Shown here one piece after another: positions 43,643 to 53,459 of a stretch of DNA of 64,000 bases. Position 1 is the first letter of the stretch; each line of letters starts with the position of its first letter. The stretch comes from JBGMEA01 sp963674555 (GTDB taxonomy: Bacteria; Bacillota; Clostridia; Eubacteriales; Anaerofustaceae), in the NCBI GenBank assembly GCA_963674555.1, contig OY771429.1, positions 992,001-1,056,000 on the forward strand, written 5' to 3'. A program made the translations under genes and the position numbers. The notes under the pieces were generated by a model. It was given only the letters and a program-made list of their open reading frames with translations. It was not told where the DNA came from and did not search any database.

Positions 43643-44689
43643 TTATCCTAAGTTTGAAACAATACCCAATAACGGCATAATGACCGCCAATAAGATCGCG
43701 CCGATGAAAACAGATAAAATAATAACGCTTGTCGGCTCGATTCGAGCGATCAGGCGCATGATGCTATCATCGGTATCTTCAAAATAGATATCTGAAATTT
43801 TATTCATTACCTTTTCGGTTTGTCCGGCTGACGCGCCCACAATGATCATTTTATTGTAAAGGTCATCGAAGATCGCAAGATCTGAAACTGCTTCGGAAAA
43901 CGAAATATTTTGCATTGTACGCTCTCGAAGTTGATCGATTTTGGATTTAAATGACTTGCTTGATAAGATCATGGGGACCATATTCAACGCTTCTTCGATA
44001 TGTAACCCACTTGCAAGCATCACGGAAAAGACCGAAGCAAATCTGCCTGCTTCAATTTTATACCAAATTTTTCGAATCGGAGGGAACATATGCCCCACAC
44101 GTTCAAGAAATGCCATACGATGGTCCGTTTTTATGACGATCAATCCGATCAATAATATGAGCAAAATGACCCCGATCACAACTAATACAACTTGACCGAA
44201 TATCCTGCCCGCATTGATAAACACAGATGATGTATCATAAAGTTCAACGCCTAAATTCATATAGATCTGATTGAATACAGGCATAACTTTTAGTACCAAG
44301 ACGCCTATAATAACAGCCATCATAACGACTAGTACCGTCGGATACATAACGGCGTTTTTAATGGCATGTTTGGTTTTTGCTTCTTTATAGTAATAATCCG
44401 ATAGCATTTGCATAACGGTCTCGAGCTTTCCGGTTTTTTCTCCGATTTGAACCATTTTCACTGTATAGTCAGGGAAAAGACCCGTGGACTCCAATGCCAA
44501 ATAGAACAAATGTCTATCATGTAATACATCAGACATTTTCTTAAAATGGTCGGCGTATTTCGACTCTTTATAATTCTGCGATAATACTTCTAAACCGTCA
44601 GAGAGTGATATCCCTGCTTTCAGCAACAAGACAACTTGATCACAAAACATAGCGATTTCTTCTGACGGTAAATATTTATTCTTTGCCAT
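43643..44689 (-). CDS. short PilC/GspF-type platform protein
   Basis: The inner-membrane platform of a pilus or type II secretion machine. From ATG 44689 (site GGAGAG) the protein has 348 residues; the longer frame overlaps the upstream gene. It has two GspF domains (about 10-130 and 215-335), each followed by membrane helices. FCDQVVLLLKAGISLSDGLEVL and ASVFSVMLASGLHIEEAL are the repeated family motifs. It lacks the N-terminal cytoplasmic extension that the second platform protein (51133) has. It lies 20 bases after the transglutaminase lipoprotein gene. Confidence 0.87.
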   Translation of the reverse strand: MAKNKYLPSEEIAMFCDQVVLLLKAGISLSDGLEVLSQNYKESKYADHFKKMSDVLHDRHLFYLALESTGLFPDYTVKMVQIGEKTGKLETVMQMLSDYYYKEAKTKHAIKNAVMYPTVLVVMMAVIIGVLVLKVMPVFNQIYMNLGVELYDTSSVFINAGRIFGQVVLVVIGVILLILLIGLIVIKTDHRMAFLERVGHMFPPIRKIWYKIEAGRFASVFSVMLASGLHIEEALNMVPMILSSKSFKSKIDQLRERTMQNISFSEAVSDLAIFDDLYNKMIIVGASAGQTEKVMNKISDIYFEDTDDSIMRLIARIEPTSVIILSVFIGAILLAVIMPLLGIVSNLG

Positions 44690-44708
44690 TCTATCTCTCC
44701 CGTAACGA

Positions 44709-45599
44709 TCAATATTCGCGTTCTTTCGTATAATCCGATTCTTTATGACTGTTTTTGATTCCGAATGTAGCGTCCATCCAAACCCATTTTCCGTCGATAT
44801 AAATTTGATTCCAAGCATGTAAAATACCTTCAGGGTCTATGTTACCGATCGCTAGCCGAGTCGGTATATCATGCGCACGTAGCATTGCTGCCATAAGAGC
44901 GGCATAATCAAAACATATCCCTTTGCCGCTTGACAATGTTTCATCAACATTCGGTAAGTAACCTGAAGTCACTGTCTTCGCCTTTTTAGTATCGTACTTG
45001 ATATGAGAATCGATATAATCAAAGATGATATCAACTTTTTCTTGATTTGTTTCTACGTTCTGACATAGTTGATAAGATAATTCCACCGCATCATTATAAT
45101 TCGTATACCAAACATATTGATTCGGAAAAACAAATACACGGTCCGTATCTTTCATGCTCACATTGATATTGATCGCATACAGCACCGCATATGAAGTTCC
45201 TTCCACTTGTTCATATACTTTAATCGTATAGGCACCGTTACCCATTTGCAAAGGATAAACTTCATAGTCACCATTGTTGTTCAAGTCGTAAAAATAACTG
45301 CCGTCACCGCGTTCCACTTTAACTTTTAAGCGCTTAGTGCTGCCTTCATGTTTGACCATGATATATCCGTCCGCTGTATTGCTTGCATCGATCAGCGTAC
45401 CGCTTTTGGTGTAAACCACTTTGCCTGAAGCTTCAGGTATGTTTATCACAATATCTTCCACATCTATCGTTTCCCCCTGCCCGTCAGGCATCACAACGAC
45501 AGTAGGGTCATTTTTTGAACAACCCGAACTCCCTATAAGACTTATAAATAAGGTACTTATAAGCAACACAAAAACATAAGTCTTTACTTTTTTATGCAC
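44709..45599 (-). CDS. transglutaminase-like lipoprotein
   Basis: A secreted lipoprotein of 296 residues with the lipobox SSGCS (Cys27). After a beta domain (40-150) comes a transglutaminase core. The Cys is in GKGICFDYAALM (about 230), the His in HAWNQIY and the Asp in WMDATF, all three members of the catalytic triad. Such enzymes act as cysteine proteases or cross-linkers on the cell surface. It is the first gene of the minus-strand pilus-like operon, so it may process or cross-link the exported subunits. That is inference from position. A start with AGGAGG is clear. Confidence 0.85.
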   Translation of the reverse strand: MHKKVKTYVFVLLISTLFISLIGSSGCSKNDPTVVVMPDGQGETIDVEDIVINIPEASGKVVYTKSGTLIDASNTADGYIMVKHEGSTKRLKVKVERGDGSYFYDLNNNGDYEVYPLQMGNGAYTIKVYEQVEGTSYAVLYAININVSMKDTDRVFVFPNQYVWYTNYNDAVELSYQLCQNVETNQEKVDIIFDYIDSHIKYDTKKAKTVTSGYLPNVDETLSSGKGICFDYAALMAAMLRAHDIPTRLAIGNIDPEGILHAWNQIYIDGKWVWMDATFGIKNSHKESDYTKEREY

Positions 45600-45720
45600 T
45601 GCTTAAATACCTCCTACATACAATGAATGAAATTTTAAAGTATCTGATATTTATACAAAAATAAGTATAATCTTTTTTTTTGAAAAATGCAACCGAATAC
45701 ATCGTCACATAACATCAAAT

Positions 45721-45762
45721 AACCACAAAGATCCGTGCCCGAAGGCACGGATCTTTGTGGTT
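45721..45762 (-). other. long perfect hairpin with UUCG loop
   Basis: AACCACAAAGATCCGTGCC and its exact complement enclose CGAA (TTCG on the minus strand), a 19-base stem. It lacks a good T run. It sits 93 bases after the InlB-repeat gene and may end its transcript or protect its 3' end. Confidence 0.6.
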
Positions 45763-45854
45763 ATAGTAGCTTGATCGAATGAGCTTTCATAAGCGATCAA
45801 AGTTTAGTGTGCACGATGTTGTTATTTATACTACTATTTTATCTAATTATTTTT

Positions 45855-48800
45855 TTAAGATGTTTGAGCGTTCTGTTCTTTCTTAGTTGCCATTACCATG
45901 ACCACTGCACCCAAGAGTGTGTATGCTGCCATCAGAAGCGTCCATTTATCAGTAAATACCATCGGTGCTGTCATATCTTCCGTAAGGATAAATGTGATGA
46001 TCGCTAATGCTGCCGGTACGATACTGAATACTCTCCAGAAACCTTTACGTTTGATTTCTTGATCTTTTTCTTTCTTAGAGAAGTACGTTACCAGCAATAC
46101 GATGGACATAACCGCCGTTGCGATTGCTAAAATCAAGTTCAACAATGCCCATGAAGGTCCGGCGAGTGGTGTTTCCGGTTCTTCGATCACTTCCGGCGGT
46201 ACCACGACTTCATCTTCATCATAGATGAATGTAGCTTCGTTTCCTGTCGTAGCGATCGTAATGTCTTGCGAATCGAGTCTCGGTGTATAACCTTCGACTT
46301 CGACCGGTGTAACTGTAACTGTCGTTTGATAAACAGCAGTTGTCGTTGTTGGATCAGCGATCGGATCTCCGTTAGCGTCAACGTAGTTGACTGTGTACGG
46401 ATAAGAGTTGATCGCGAATTGTGCTGTTACCGTAAGCGGTCCTGTAATATTATTGAATGGTACATCCCATCCAGTGAATGTGTATCCGGTTCTTCCGGGT
46501 ACGCCAGGTGCTGTTGCTGCGCCGCCATAAGGTACTGTATCTGTGCCTAAAGTAACTCCGTTAAAGTTTACGAATGTTACCGGATATGTATTGGTCGTTT
46601 GCGTGAACTGAGCTGTGTAGATTACATCTCCCGTTACCGCGCTTACCGTTGGTGTCCAACCTGCAAACGTATAAGTGAATTGTGCTGTTGCCGGTTGTGT
46701 CGGTGTTGCACCGTCATATGTCGGTGTATCTCCGTAAGGAACATTCAAGTCTTGTTCTAACTGAACGCCGTTGAAGTTGTTCCATGTTACTGTGTAGTCA
46801 TTGAGTGTTTCTGTATATGTTGCCGTATATGTAGCATCACCCGTTACCGTACTTACTGTCGGTGTCCAACCCGCAAATGTGTAAGTGTATTGCGCTGTTG
46901 CGGCTTTGGTCGGTGTTGCTGAGTCGAATGAAGGTGTATCCCCGTAAGGTACGTTCAAGTCTTGTTCAAGTTGTGTTCCATCTTCATCTTCCCATGTTAC
47001 TGTGTATTCATTCAATGTTTCTGAATAAGTTGCAGTATATGTAACGTCTCCCGTTACTGTATCTACTACCGGTGTCCATCCCGCAAATGTATAAGTGTAT
47101 TGCGCGTCTGCAGGTTTAGTCGGTGTCGCTGAGTCGAATGAAGGCATATCCCCGTAAGGTACGTTCAAATCTTGTTCAAGTTGTGTTCCGTCTTCATCTT
47201 CCCATGTTACTGTGTATTCGTTTAGTGTCTTAGAGAATTTTGCGCGATACACGATATCTCCCGTTACCGGTGAAACTGTCGGATTCCAGTGAGAAAATGT
47301 GTAAGTGTATTGTGCGTCTGCCGGTTTTACAGGTGTTGCACCATCATAGCTCGGCATATCTCCGTATGGTACGTTTTCATCTTTTTCGAGCAAAACACCT
47401 AAACTTTTCCACTTAACCGTATATTCATTTATAACTTTTGTATAAATCGCATAGTATGTTACATCACCTGTTACTGTCGGTAATGCCGTATCCGCTACGC
47501 CTGAAGTTGCGTTCGGATCTGCACTCCAACCTGCAAATGTGTAAGTAGCTTCTGCTGTTACATAACTTCCTGCCAACAATCCGTTATAATCAGGTTGTGT
47601 GCCATAAGATACGTCTACATCTTGTTCAAGTTGTGTTGACTCTTTCATCCATGTAACGGTATATTTATTTGTGACCTTTGAATAGATCGCGTAATATGTT
47701 ACATCGCCCGTTACTGTCGGCAAAGCTGTATCAGCTACACCTGTCGTTGCGTTCGGATCTGTATTCCAACCTACAAACGTAAATGTGAATTCAGGAGTTG
47801 AATAGCTTCCTGCCAACAATCCGTTATAATCAGGTTGCGTGCCATAAGGTACATTCACATCTTGTTCTAGTTGTTGAGTATCTTTCATCCATGTAACAGT
47901 ATATTTATTCGTCGTTTCGGTAAATTGTGCCGTATAAGTGATATCTCCCGTTACAGCACTTACTGTCGGTGACCATCCGTTGAATGTATAAGTGAATTCA
48001 GCTGTAGCCGGTTTCGTCGGTGTCGCACCGTTATACATCGGTGTATCTCCGTAAGGTACGTTCAAATCTTGTTCAAGCTGTGAATTATCATAATTGTTCC
48101 ACGTTACCGTGTATTTGTTCTTAGTTGCATCATACTGTGCCGTATAGGTAATGTTTCCAGTTACAGGACTGATCGTTGGTGACCATCCGCTGAATGTATA
48201 GGTGAATTCAGCTGTCGCAGGTCTTGTCGGAGTTGATCCGTCGTAACTCGGTGTGTCCATGTACGGTACATCGGTATCTTGTTCAAGTTGCGTTCCATCC
48301 CAATTATTCCAGGTTACCGTATATGTCGTCATGTCCCATTTAGGATTGACTTGGATCATATTATTTGCGCCGTTTTCTCCAGCGTAAGTACTTGGATCGA
48401 TATAATCGGGGTCATCATTTATATGTTGCGCACCGTTTCCGATAACATAATGTTTAAATGACCAACCAGCATCTGGCACGAAATCTAACTCAACATCGCC
48501 GGCTGTATCGACATAATAAAATGTATGCGTTTCACCGGCATCAAGATTAACGGTTGTGCCGTTATAGGTTACCTTAATGTATCCGTGATCACCACCAATA
48601 CCAGTAGTACCTGGGCCATTGGTGTTCTTTACGCGGAATGGTTCAAGCTCCTTCCAAACCGCCTTTAGAGTTTTATCCCAATTCATGAAGATTTGATCTC
48701 CCGCGGAATAGTACTCATCAGGTCCTTTTTTTTCTCTTACCCATCCGTCAAAAACATATCCCGTCTTTTGAAGATTCCCCGTATTGCCCATGACTGTTGC

Positions 48801-48980
48801 ATTTACATACCAATATGAATTATTGTCAATCGGTACTGCGCCTGAAGTTGCGCCATTAGCATCATAAGTGATCTCATATCCAATGGTTGCCAATACTTGC
48901 AATGGCATTGCCGATAAGATCAACATGATCACCAGCAATATGCTCAGTACTTTTTTCGTCTTTCTAAAATCTTTTTTCAT
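45855..48980 (-). CDS. large surface protein with nine InlB-type beta repeats and a MucBP-like domain
   Basis: A secreted protein of 1041 residues. The signal is at residues 10-33. A Listeria-Bacteroides repeat-like region comes first (GYVFDGWVREK), then nine repeats of about 65-75 residues with the form YTVTW...LEQD-x-x-VPYGD-x-P...TYTF-x-GW-x-P...VTGDxTY. Repeats 3 and 4 have a longer variant. Repeats 6 and 7 are nearly identical. A MucBP-like domain follows (about 860-920). There is no LPxTG signal; instead three membrane helices end the protein (about 945-1030). It probably displays the repeats on the surface as an adhesin. A tandem TGTGAC site lies upstream. Confidence 0.83.
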   Translation of the reverse strand: MKKDFRKTKKVLSILLVIMLILSAMPLQVLATIGYEITYDANGATSGAVPIDNNSYWYVNATVMGNTGNLQKTGYVFDGWVREKKGPDEYYSAGDQIFMNWDKTLKAVWKELEPFRVKNTNGPGTTGIGGDHGYIKVTYNGTTVNLDAGETHTFYYVDTAGDVELDFVPDAGWSFKHYVIGNGAQHINDDPDYIDPSTYAGENGANNMIQVNPKWDMTTYTVTWNNWDGTQLEQDTDVPYMDTPSYDGSTPTRPATAEFTYTFSGWSPTISPVTGNITYTAQYDATKNKYTVTWNNYDNSQLEQDLNVPYGDTPMYNGATPTKPATAEFTYTFNGWSPTVSAVTGDITYTAQFTETTNKYTVTWMKDTQQLEQDVNVPYGTQPDYNGLLAGSYSTPEFTFTFVGWNTDPNATTGVADTALPTVTGDVTYYAIYSKVTNKYTVTWMKESTQLEQDVDVSYGTQPDYNGLLAGSYVTAEATYTFAGWSADPNATSGVADTALPTVTGDVTYYAIYTKVINEYTVKWKSLGVLLEKDENVPYGDMPSYDGATPVKPADAQYTYTFSHWNPTVSPVTGDIVYRAKFSKTLNEYTVTWEDEDGTQLEQDLNVPYGDMPSFDSATPTKPADAQYTYTFAGWTPVVDTVTGDVTYTATYSETLNEYTVTWEDEDGTQLEQDLNVPYGDTPSFDSATPTKAATAQYTYTFAGWTPTVSTVTGDATYTATYTETLNDYTVTWNNFNGVQLEQDLNVPYGDTPTYDGATPTQPATAQFTYTFAGWTPTVSAVTGDVIYTAQFTQTTNTYPVTFVNFNGVTLGTDTVPYGGAATAPGVPGRTGYTFTGWDVPFNNITGPLTVTAQFAINSYPYTVNYVDANGDPIADPTTTTAVYQTTVTVTPVEVEGYTPRLDSQDITIATTGNEATFIYDEDEVVVPPEVIEEPETPLAGPSWALLNLILAIATAVMSIVLLVTYFSKKEKDQEIKRKGFWRVFSIVPAALAIITFILTEDMTAPMVFTDKWTLLMAAYTLLGAVVMVMATKKEQNAQTS

Positions 48981-49057
48981 TGTTTTCCCTCCGTCCCTAA
49001 TAGTTCACAAAAATAGCTACTATACGACTATTCGTACCTATATGATAGGATATGATT

Positions 49058-49074
49058 GTCACATCAACGTCACA
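49058..49074 (-). promoter_or_regulatory. tandem TGTGAC hexamers upstream of the InlB-repeat gene
   Basis: On the minus strand TGTGAC-N5-TGTGAC, the same hexamer and spacing as at 11764-11780. The site lies 78 bases before the start. It fits an OmpR-family (WalR-like) operator. Confidence 0.45.
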
Positions 49075-49200
49075 TCAAAAAAAATATTAAATATTTTTCA
49101 TTTTTTTTATTTTTACTGTCCCTAAGGCTTTGATCCGATACATTTTTATCGATCCCTCTCACGCTTCGCGACCGCTCTACTTCAAGAACATACAATATAA

Positions 49201-49225
49201 AGAGCCCCCCATTTTGGGGGACTCT
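49201..49225 (-). terminator. terminator of the GGDEF gene
   Basis: On the minus strand AGAGTCCCCC, loop AAAAT, GGGGGGCTCT, then a T-rich stretch. Confidence 0.8.
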
Positions 49226-49260
49226 ATTCTGTATTCTGTAACTCTGTGCCTTGTGCTCGA

Positions 49261-50607
49261 TCAGTTTACGATCACAGCGTTCCTTCCGGATTCTTTTACT
49301 TGATATAAATTCTTGTCCGCAATTTCAATCAACTCGGTTATATCGCCGATCTCTTTTTCCGGGAATGATGTGCCACCGACACTCACCGTCATCTTGATCA
49401 TTTGGGATTGATGTTGTATCTCCGCGTCTTGGACCAGATGCCGTATCCTTTCGGCAACATGCAAACAGTCCGTGGTCGATGCGCCCGGTAAGATCGCCAA
49501 GAATTCTTCACCGCCGTAACGCAGCAAAATATCACCCTCTCGCAATCCGAGCCTTACGATCCTTGTAAGATTAACGAGCACTTTATCTCCTACGAGATGC
49601 CCGTATGTGTCATTTATTTTTTTGAAATGGTCGATATCGAAGATCAAAACGCCAAGTGGTAAGTTGCTTCTTACCGATCTTCCGAATTCTTCTTTTAAAC
49701 GTTCTAAACCAAACCTTCTGTTTAATATACCCGTTAATGGATCGTTCGCGGCCAAACGTTGCAACTGATCATGTGTCAATGCGTTACGAAAAGCCAGCGC
49801 CAAGCCATGCCCGAAAAGTTCCATGTTATTTTGTTTTTCTGTTGTAAATTGCTGAGAACCGGCTAGCACTATAACGCCTAAAATAATATTTTTATATAAG
49901 ATCGGTTCGATCATAATATGTTTCGGTCGAAATTCGACTAACGCGGCATTCAATATAATATCTTCAGGTAATTCCACTAAAAGACGTTTTTCATCTTTCA
50001 ACACTTTCCAGATCATATCACTTTCAAGCATTTCATCCGGAGTTTTGATACCGTATGAAGAAAGAATATTCAGTTCACCTTCTTTTTCAAGGATGATCGC
50101 TCCACCGTCCGCATTTAAATTTTGCATCAAGGTGTTTAAAGCCGCTTCGGATAATTTATCCAATTCCAAACGACTCGATAGCATTTCAGTAAATGTCCTG
50201 ACAGCGATCTCTGATTTGAATGCTTCCGAAAGTGATTTTACCAAAGCATTGAAAGACTGCGCGCTTTCTCCTATCTCATCATCCGAGTCGACCTGAATAT
50301 AACAAGCCTCGTCCGTACAGTCTTCGATATCTCGTGTGCCTGTTTGATCAAGCAATCTATTTTCGACATAACGCATGTGGTGTGACAATAGCTTCAATTT
50401 CTTACCTACGATCTTGCGCGCAATAAAAATATTGATCAGTCCCACAAGGAAGCCCGCGGCTACACATAACAGAAAAAAAGTTGAATTCATAATGAAAGAT
50501 GCCGGAACGCCGGCAATAAGAACAAAGAACGGAAAAATGATACCCATCAAAACCCCAAACCCGATCATGTAAATGGCTAAATCGTCAAATACTTTTTTTG
50601 TGATCAT
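49261..50607 (-). CDS. membrane diguanylate cyclase with HAMP-like, GAF and GGDEF domains
   Basis: A protein of 448 residues. Two N-terminal helices (10-33 and 40-64) lead into a HAMP-like linker (IARKIVGKKLKLLSHHM), a GAF domain (about 140-270) and a GGDEF domain (about 285-448). The signature is RYGGEEFLAILPG with all active residues, and an I-site RxxD (REGD) five residues before, so it should make c-di-GMP with product control. It lies upstream of, and divergent from, the pilus operon. With the MshEN-like part of PilB and the degenerate GGDEF of the BTAD regulator, this suggests c-di-GMP control of the pili. The signal sensed by GAF is unknown. Confidence 0.87.
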   Translation of the reverse strand: MITKKVFDDLAIYMIGFGVLMGIIFPFFVLIAGVPASFIMNSTFFLLCVAAGFLVGLINIFIARKIVGKKLKLLSHHMRYVENRLLDQTGTRDIEDCTDEACYIQVDSDDEIGESAQSFNALVKSLSEAFKSEIAVRTFTEMLSSRLELDKLSEAALNTLMQNLNADGGAIILEKEGELNILSSYGIKTPDEMLESDMIWKVLKDEKRLLVELPEDIILNAALVEFRPKHIMIEPILYKNIILGVIVLAGSQQFTTEKQNNMELFGHGLALAFRNALTHDQLQRLAANDPLTGILNRRFGLERLKEEFGRSVRSNLPLGVLIFDIDHFKKINDTYGHLVGDKVLVNLTRIVRLGLREGDILLRYGGEEFLAILPGASTTDCLHVAERIRHLVQDAEIQHQSQMIKMTVSVGGTSFPEKEIGDITELIEIADKNLYQVKESGRNAVIVN

Positions 50608-51132
50608 CGTTTTACAGATACCCCTTTTCTAAAATACAGCCCCATACATGTTGAATTCAAAACCATGACAACATGACTGACACCGCTACCTATTATATCA
50701 AAAAAATTGATTTGAAAAAATATGATCTTAAATATAATATCGATATATCAAAATCCTAAATACGATCTATCTCAAACAAAGCTCAAATGCGTATATTTTC
50801 ACTCTTTATGTAGGAATTACGTATTATGAGCGAAAACTTTTTGAATAAAGCTTCCATATATCCAAGTGAAGTATTGACAATGGCTTAATATATGTATAAA
50901 ATTGCATTATCACACATGTGTTTGGTTATAATGTGTTAACTTTGGGCTACACCGAATTATAAAAACATTATTTTAATGTTATGCATTATTTTAAGTAAAC
51001 GAAGATCCATTTTCTCTGCAATTACCGATCATAAAGATTATTACGAAATTATATATCCGGCATAAATTTATTGCAGTATACCAAAATCTATTTCAAAGAT
51101 TTAAAACTATTAATCCATATTGGGAGCGGGAC
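50608..51132. other. intergenic region between GGDEF gene and pilus operon
   Basis: It holds divergent promoters and no gene. A clear plus-strand promoter (50874-50902) is present. From its start to pilC are about 220 bases of AT-rich leader with no recognised riboswitch; no GEMM-type c-di-GMP motif was found. A second TATAAT lies near 50936. Confidence 0.5.
50874..50902 (+). promoter_or_regulatory. promoter of the pilC-pilM-pilN-pilO operon
   Basis: TTGACA (50874-50879), 17 bases, TAAAAT (50897-50902). It leaves a leader of about 220 bases. Confidence 0.65.
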
Positions 51133-52344
51133 ATGCAAGAGTACAAATGTACTGTGAAAAAACCTGACGGAACAACTTTAAAAAACTATAAGATCAGAGC
51201 AGAAGATGATTCTGATCTCTTATTGCAATTAAAGGCATCAAATCTGTACTTGGTCAATTTCAGTACGGTTGAACAGAAGAAAGATATAATCGGTGGGAAC
51301 AAGCTCAAATTGTCTTCAAAAGACATCTCTGTCTTATGCAGACAATTAGCTTCCATGCTGACTTCCGGTGTAACGCTGGTTAAGGCATTGAACATCCTAT
51401 ATTTGCAAGTTGAGAAAAAAAATATAAAAGAAGCGATCAAAAGACTGTATGAATCCGTTCAAAAAGGCGAACAATTCTCTGAAGCGCTTCGCAAACAAGA
51501 TAAACTGTTTCCGGAACTGATGATCAGCATGGTGGAAGCAGGTGAAGGTAGCGGCCGGTTAGACAACGTCGTAACAAAGCTAGCCGATCATTACGAAAAA
51601 GAAGTCAAACTAAAATCAAAGATCAGGACAGCACTCACTTATCCGATCATACTTGTGACTTTATCCATAACCGTCGTTATCGTTTTGGTCACGGTCGTCC
51701 TTCCGACTTTTGTCGGGATGTTCCAAGAAGCTGGAGCGGAGTTACCGCTTCCGACTAAAATACTTATGGCATTTTCAAATGCTTTAACGGGGTATTGGTA
51801 CTTATTTATTATTGGCATCGGGATCATTATCATCGGTGCAAAAGTATATTTCGACACAGAAAAAGGACTGCGGAATTGGCATCAATTATTACTGCGGTTA
51901 CCTGTGCTCGGTAAAACGATGGTAAAACTGGCGTCCGTCCGTTTTTGCAGCACGCTTTCGATCTTGCTTTCCAGTGGGATGAATTTACTGTCCGCGTTGG
52001 ATATATCGATACGCGTCGTTAAGAATCGTGTAATGATGGATAGTTTGAATATCTCAAAGGAAGATATTCGAAAAGGGATGCCCTTATCTCAATCACTTCG
52101 AAAAGTTGATTCTTTGCCACCAATGGTTTATTCCATGGTTGGGATCGGTGAAGAGTCAGGTTCAATAGAAAATATGTTGGAAAAATGTGCGGAATACTAT
52201 GATGACGAGGTAGATAATTCTATTACAAAGGTAGTGGGAATGATCGAGCCGATATTGATCATATTCCTTGCAGCAGTAGTCGGCTTCATCGTAATTGCAA
52301 TGTTATTACCAATATTCGATCTGTATTCGATCATGGCAGGATAG
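51133..52344 (+). CDS. pilC: type IV pilus platform protein PilC
   Basis: The inner-membrane platform that turns PilB/PilT motion into subunit insertion. The 403 residues have the N-terminal cytoplasmic extension (residues 1-60, EYKCTVKKPDGT) and two GspF domains (about 67-190 and 270-395) with CRQLASMLTSGVTLVKALN and CSTLSILLSSGMNLLSALD. Three membrane helices follow, as in the family. It is the first gene of the main pilus operon with pilM, pilN and pilO. It is longer than the platform protein at 43643, so two separate systems exist. Confidence 0.93.
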   Translation: MQEYKCTVKKPDGTTLKNYKIRAEDDSDLLLQLKASNLYLVNFSTVEQKKDIIGGNKLKLSSKDISVLCRQLASMLTSGVTLVKALNILYLQVEKKNIKEAIKRLYESVQKGEQFSEALRKQDKLFPELMISMVEAGEGSGRLDNVVTKLADHYEKEVKLKSKIRTALTYPIILVTLSITVVIVLVTVVLPTFVGMFQEAGAELPLPTKILMAFSNALTGYWYLFIIGIGIIIIGAKVYFDTEKGLRNWHQLLLRLPVLGKTMVKLASVRFCSTLSILLSSGMNLLSALDISIRVVKNRVMMDSLNISKEDIRKGMPLSQSLRKVDSLPPMVYSMVGIGEESGSIENMLEKCAEYYDDEVDNSITKVVGMIEPILIIFLAAVVGFIVIAMLLPIFDLYSIMAG

Positions 52345-52399
52345 CCAAGCAACACCATCACATTGATATAAAGTGAGCAATGATCACGGAGGTAAAAGC

Positions 52400-53437
52400 G
52401 TGAGTAAATCAAAAACGATGTTATCGATCGATATCGGTAATGAAAAAATTAAGATCACTGAAGGAAATCAAGTAAATGATCGCATTTTTTTAAAAAATAT
52501 CGGATCTTTGAATGTTCCGGAATATGCCATAGATCATGAAAATATTAAAAACGCAGAAATGATCTCAGATGATATCAAAAGTTTTTTGCATACAAATAAC
52601 TTTTCAACCAAAAATATCGTTGTAACGATCAATGCCATAGATGCTTTGATAAGTGATATTGATTTACCGAAGTCTAATCCCAAAGATCTTTACGCAATGA
52701 TCAAAAACGAAATGCTTCATTCTTATCATATCGACGAAACAGATGTGATCCAGTACAAAATGATCGCAACATATCAAAATGATGCCAATGCGCCCATGTA
52801 CACCTATCGCGTGAGTGTGCTGGAAGCTGAATTCATCGATAAGTATTATCAATTGATGCAAATGTTACAGCTTAAACCGATCGCTATGGATATCAATATG
52901 AATGCAATGGATAAACTTGTAAAACTGTATTCGGTGATCAACGAACAAGACATCTCGCAAAAAGCAGTAATGATTTTGGATCTGGGTGCTATCACGACCA
53001 CCGCATATATTTACGAAAACGGTGAACAAAAATTCTTCAGACAATTATTAAACGGCTCCTCAGAGATCGAACAACTCGTTAGCGATGCGACTTTGACGTC
53101 TCCGCTTGAAACTAAGAAAATGAAAGAAGACGGATATAACTTTTTTACCGCTAGTACAAATTATTTCGATATCCTTCAACTTCATTTCTATAGATTCAAT
53201 GAAGACATTCGAAATATGATACGTTTTTATTCGAATAAAAACGGTACCGCTGAGCTTACTCAGATATTCTTAACGGGCGGCGGAAGTAAATTAGCGGGAC
53301 TCCCGAAGTCTTTACAAGACCAACTAAACCTACCAGTCGAAAGAATACAATCAATGACTAATATAAATAATCATGCGCTACCAAAGAGCACGCTTCTTAC
53401 ACATTTAAATACATTTGGCGCATTGATAAGATATTAA
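52400..53437 (+). CDS. pilM: pilus assembly protein PilM
   Basis: A cytoplasmic actin-like ATPase that binds the N-terminus of PilN. The start is the GTG at 52400, with a GGAGG site; the longer frame from GTG 52373 covers that site. The 345 residues show actin-like phosphate loops (LSIDIGNEKIKI, MILDLGAITTTA) and an adenosine segment (FLTGGGSKLAGLP). It connects ATP binding with the PilN-PilO ring. It is 22 bases ahead of pilN. Confidence 0.9.
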   Translation: MSKSKTMLSIDIGNEKIKITEGNQVNDRIFLKNIGSLNVPEYAIDHENIKNAEMISDDIKSFLHTNNFSTKNIVVTINAIDALISDIDLPKSNPKDLYAMIKNEMLHSYHIDETDVIQYKMIATYQNDANAPMYTYRVSVLEAEFIDKYYQLMQMLQLKPIAMDINMNAMDKLVKLYSVINEQDISQKAVMILDLGAITTTAYIYENGEQKFFRQLLNGSSEIEQLVSDATLTSPLETKKMKEDGYNFFTASTNYFDILQLHFYRFNEDIRNMIRFYSNKNGTAELTQIFLTGGGSKLAGLPKSLQDQLNLPVERIQSMTNINNHALPKSTLLTHLNTFGALIRY

Positions 53438-53459
53438 TTCGGGGAAGGGGCTTTAACAG

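Noticed and set aside
50608..51132. c-di-GMP (GEMM) riboswitch before the pilus operon
   Set aside because: Such elements control pili in some clostridia, but none of the conserved GEMM blocks is found in this leader.
52373..52399. Longer pilM start at GTG 52373
   Set aside because: The GGAGG ribosome site lies inside this extension and points to the GTG at 52400.
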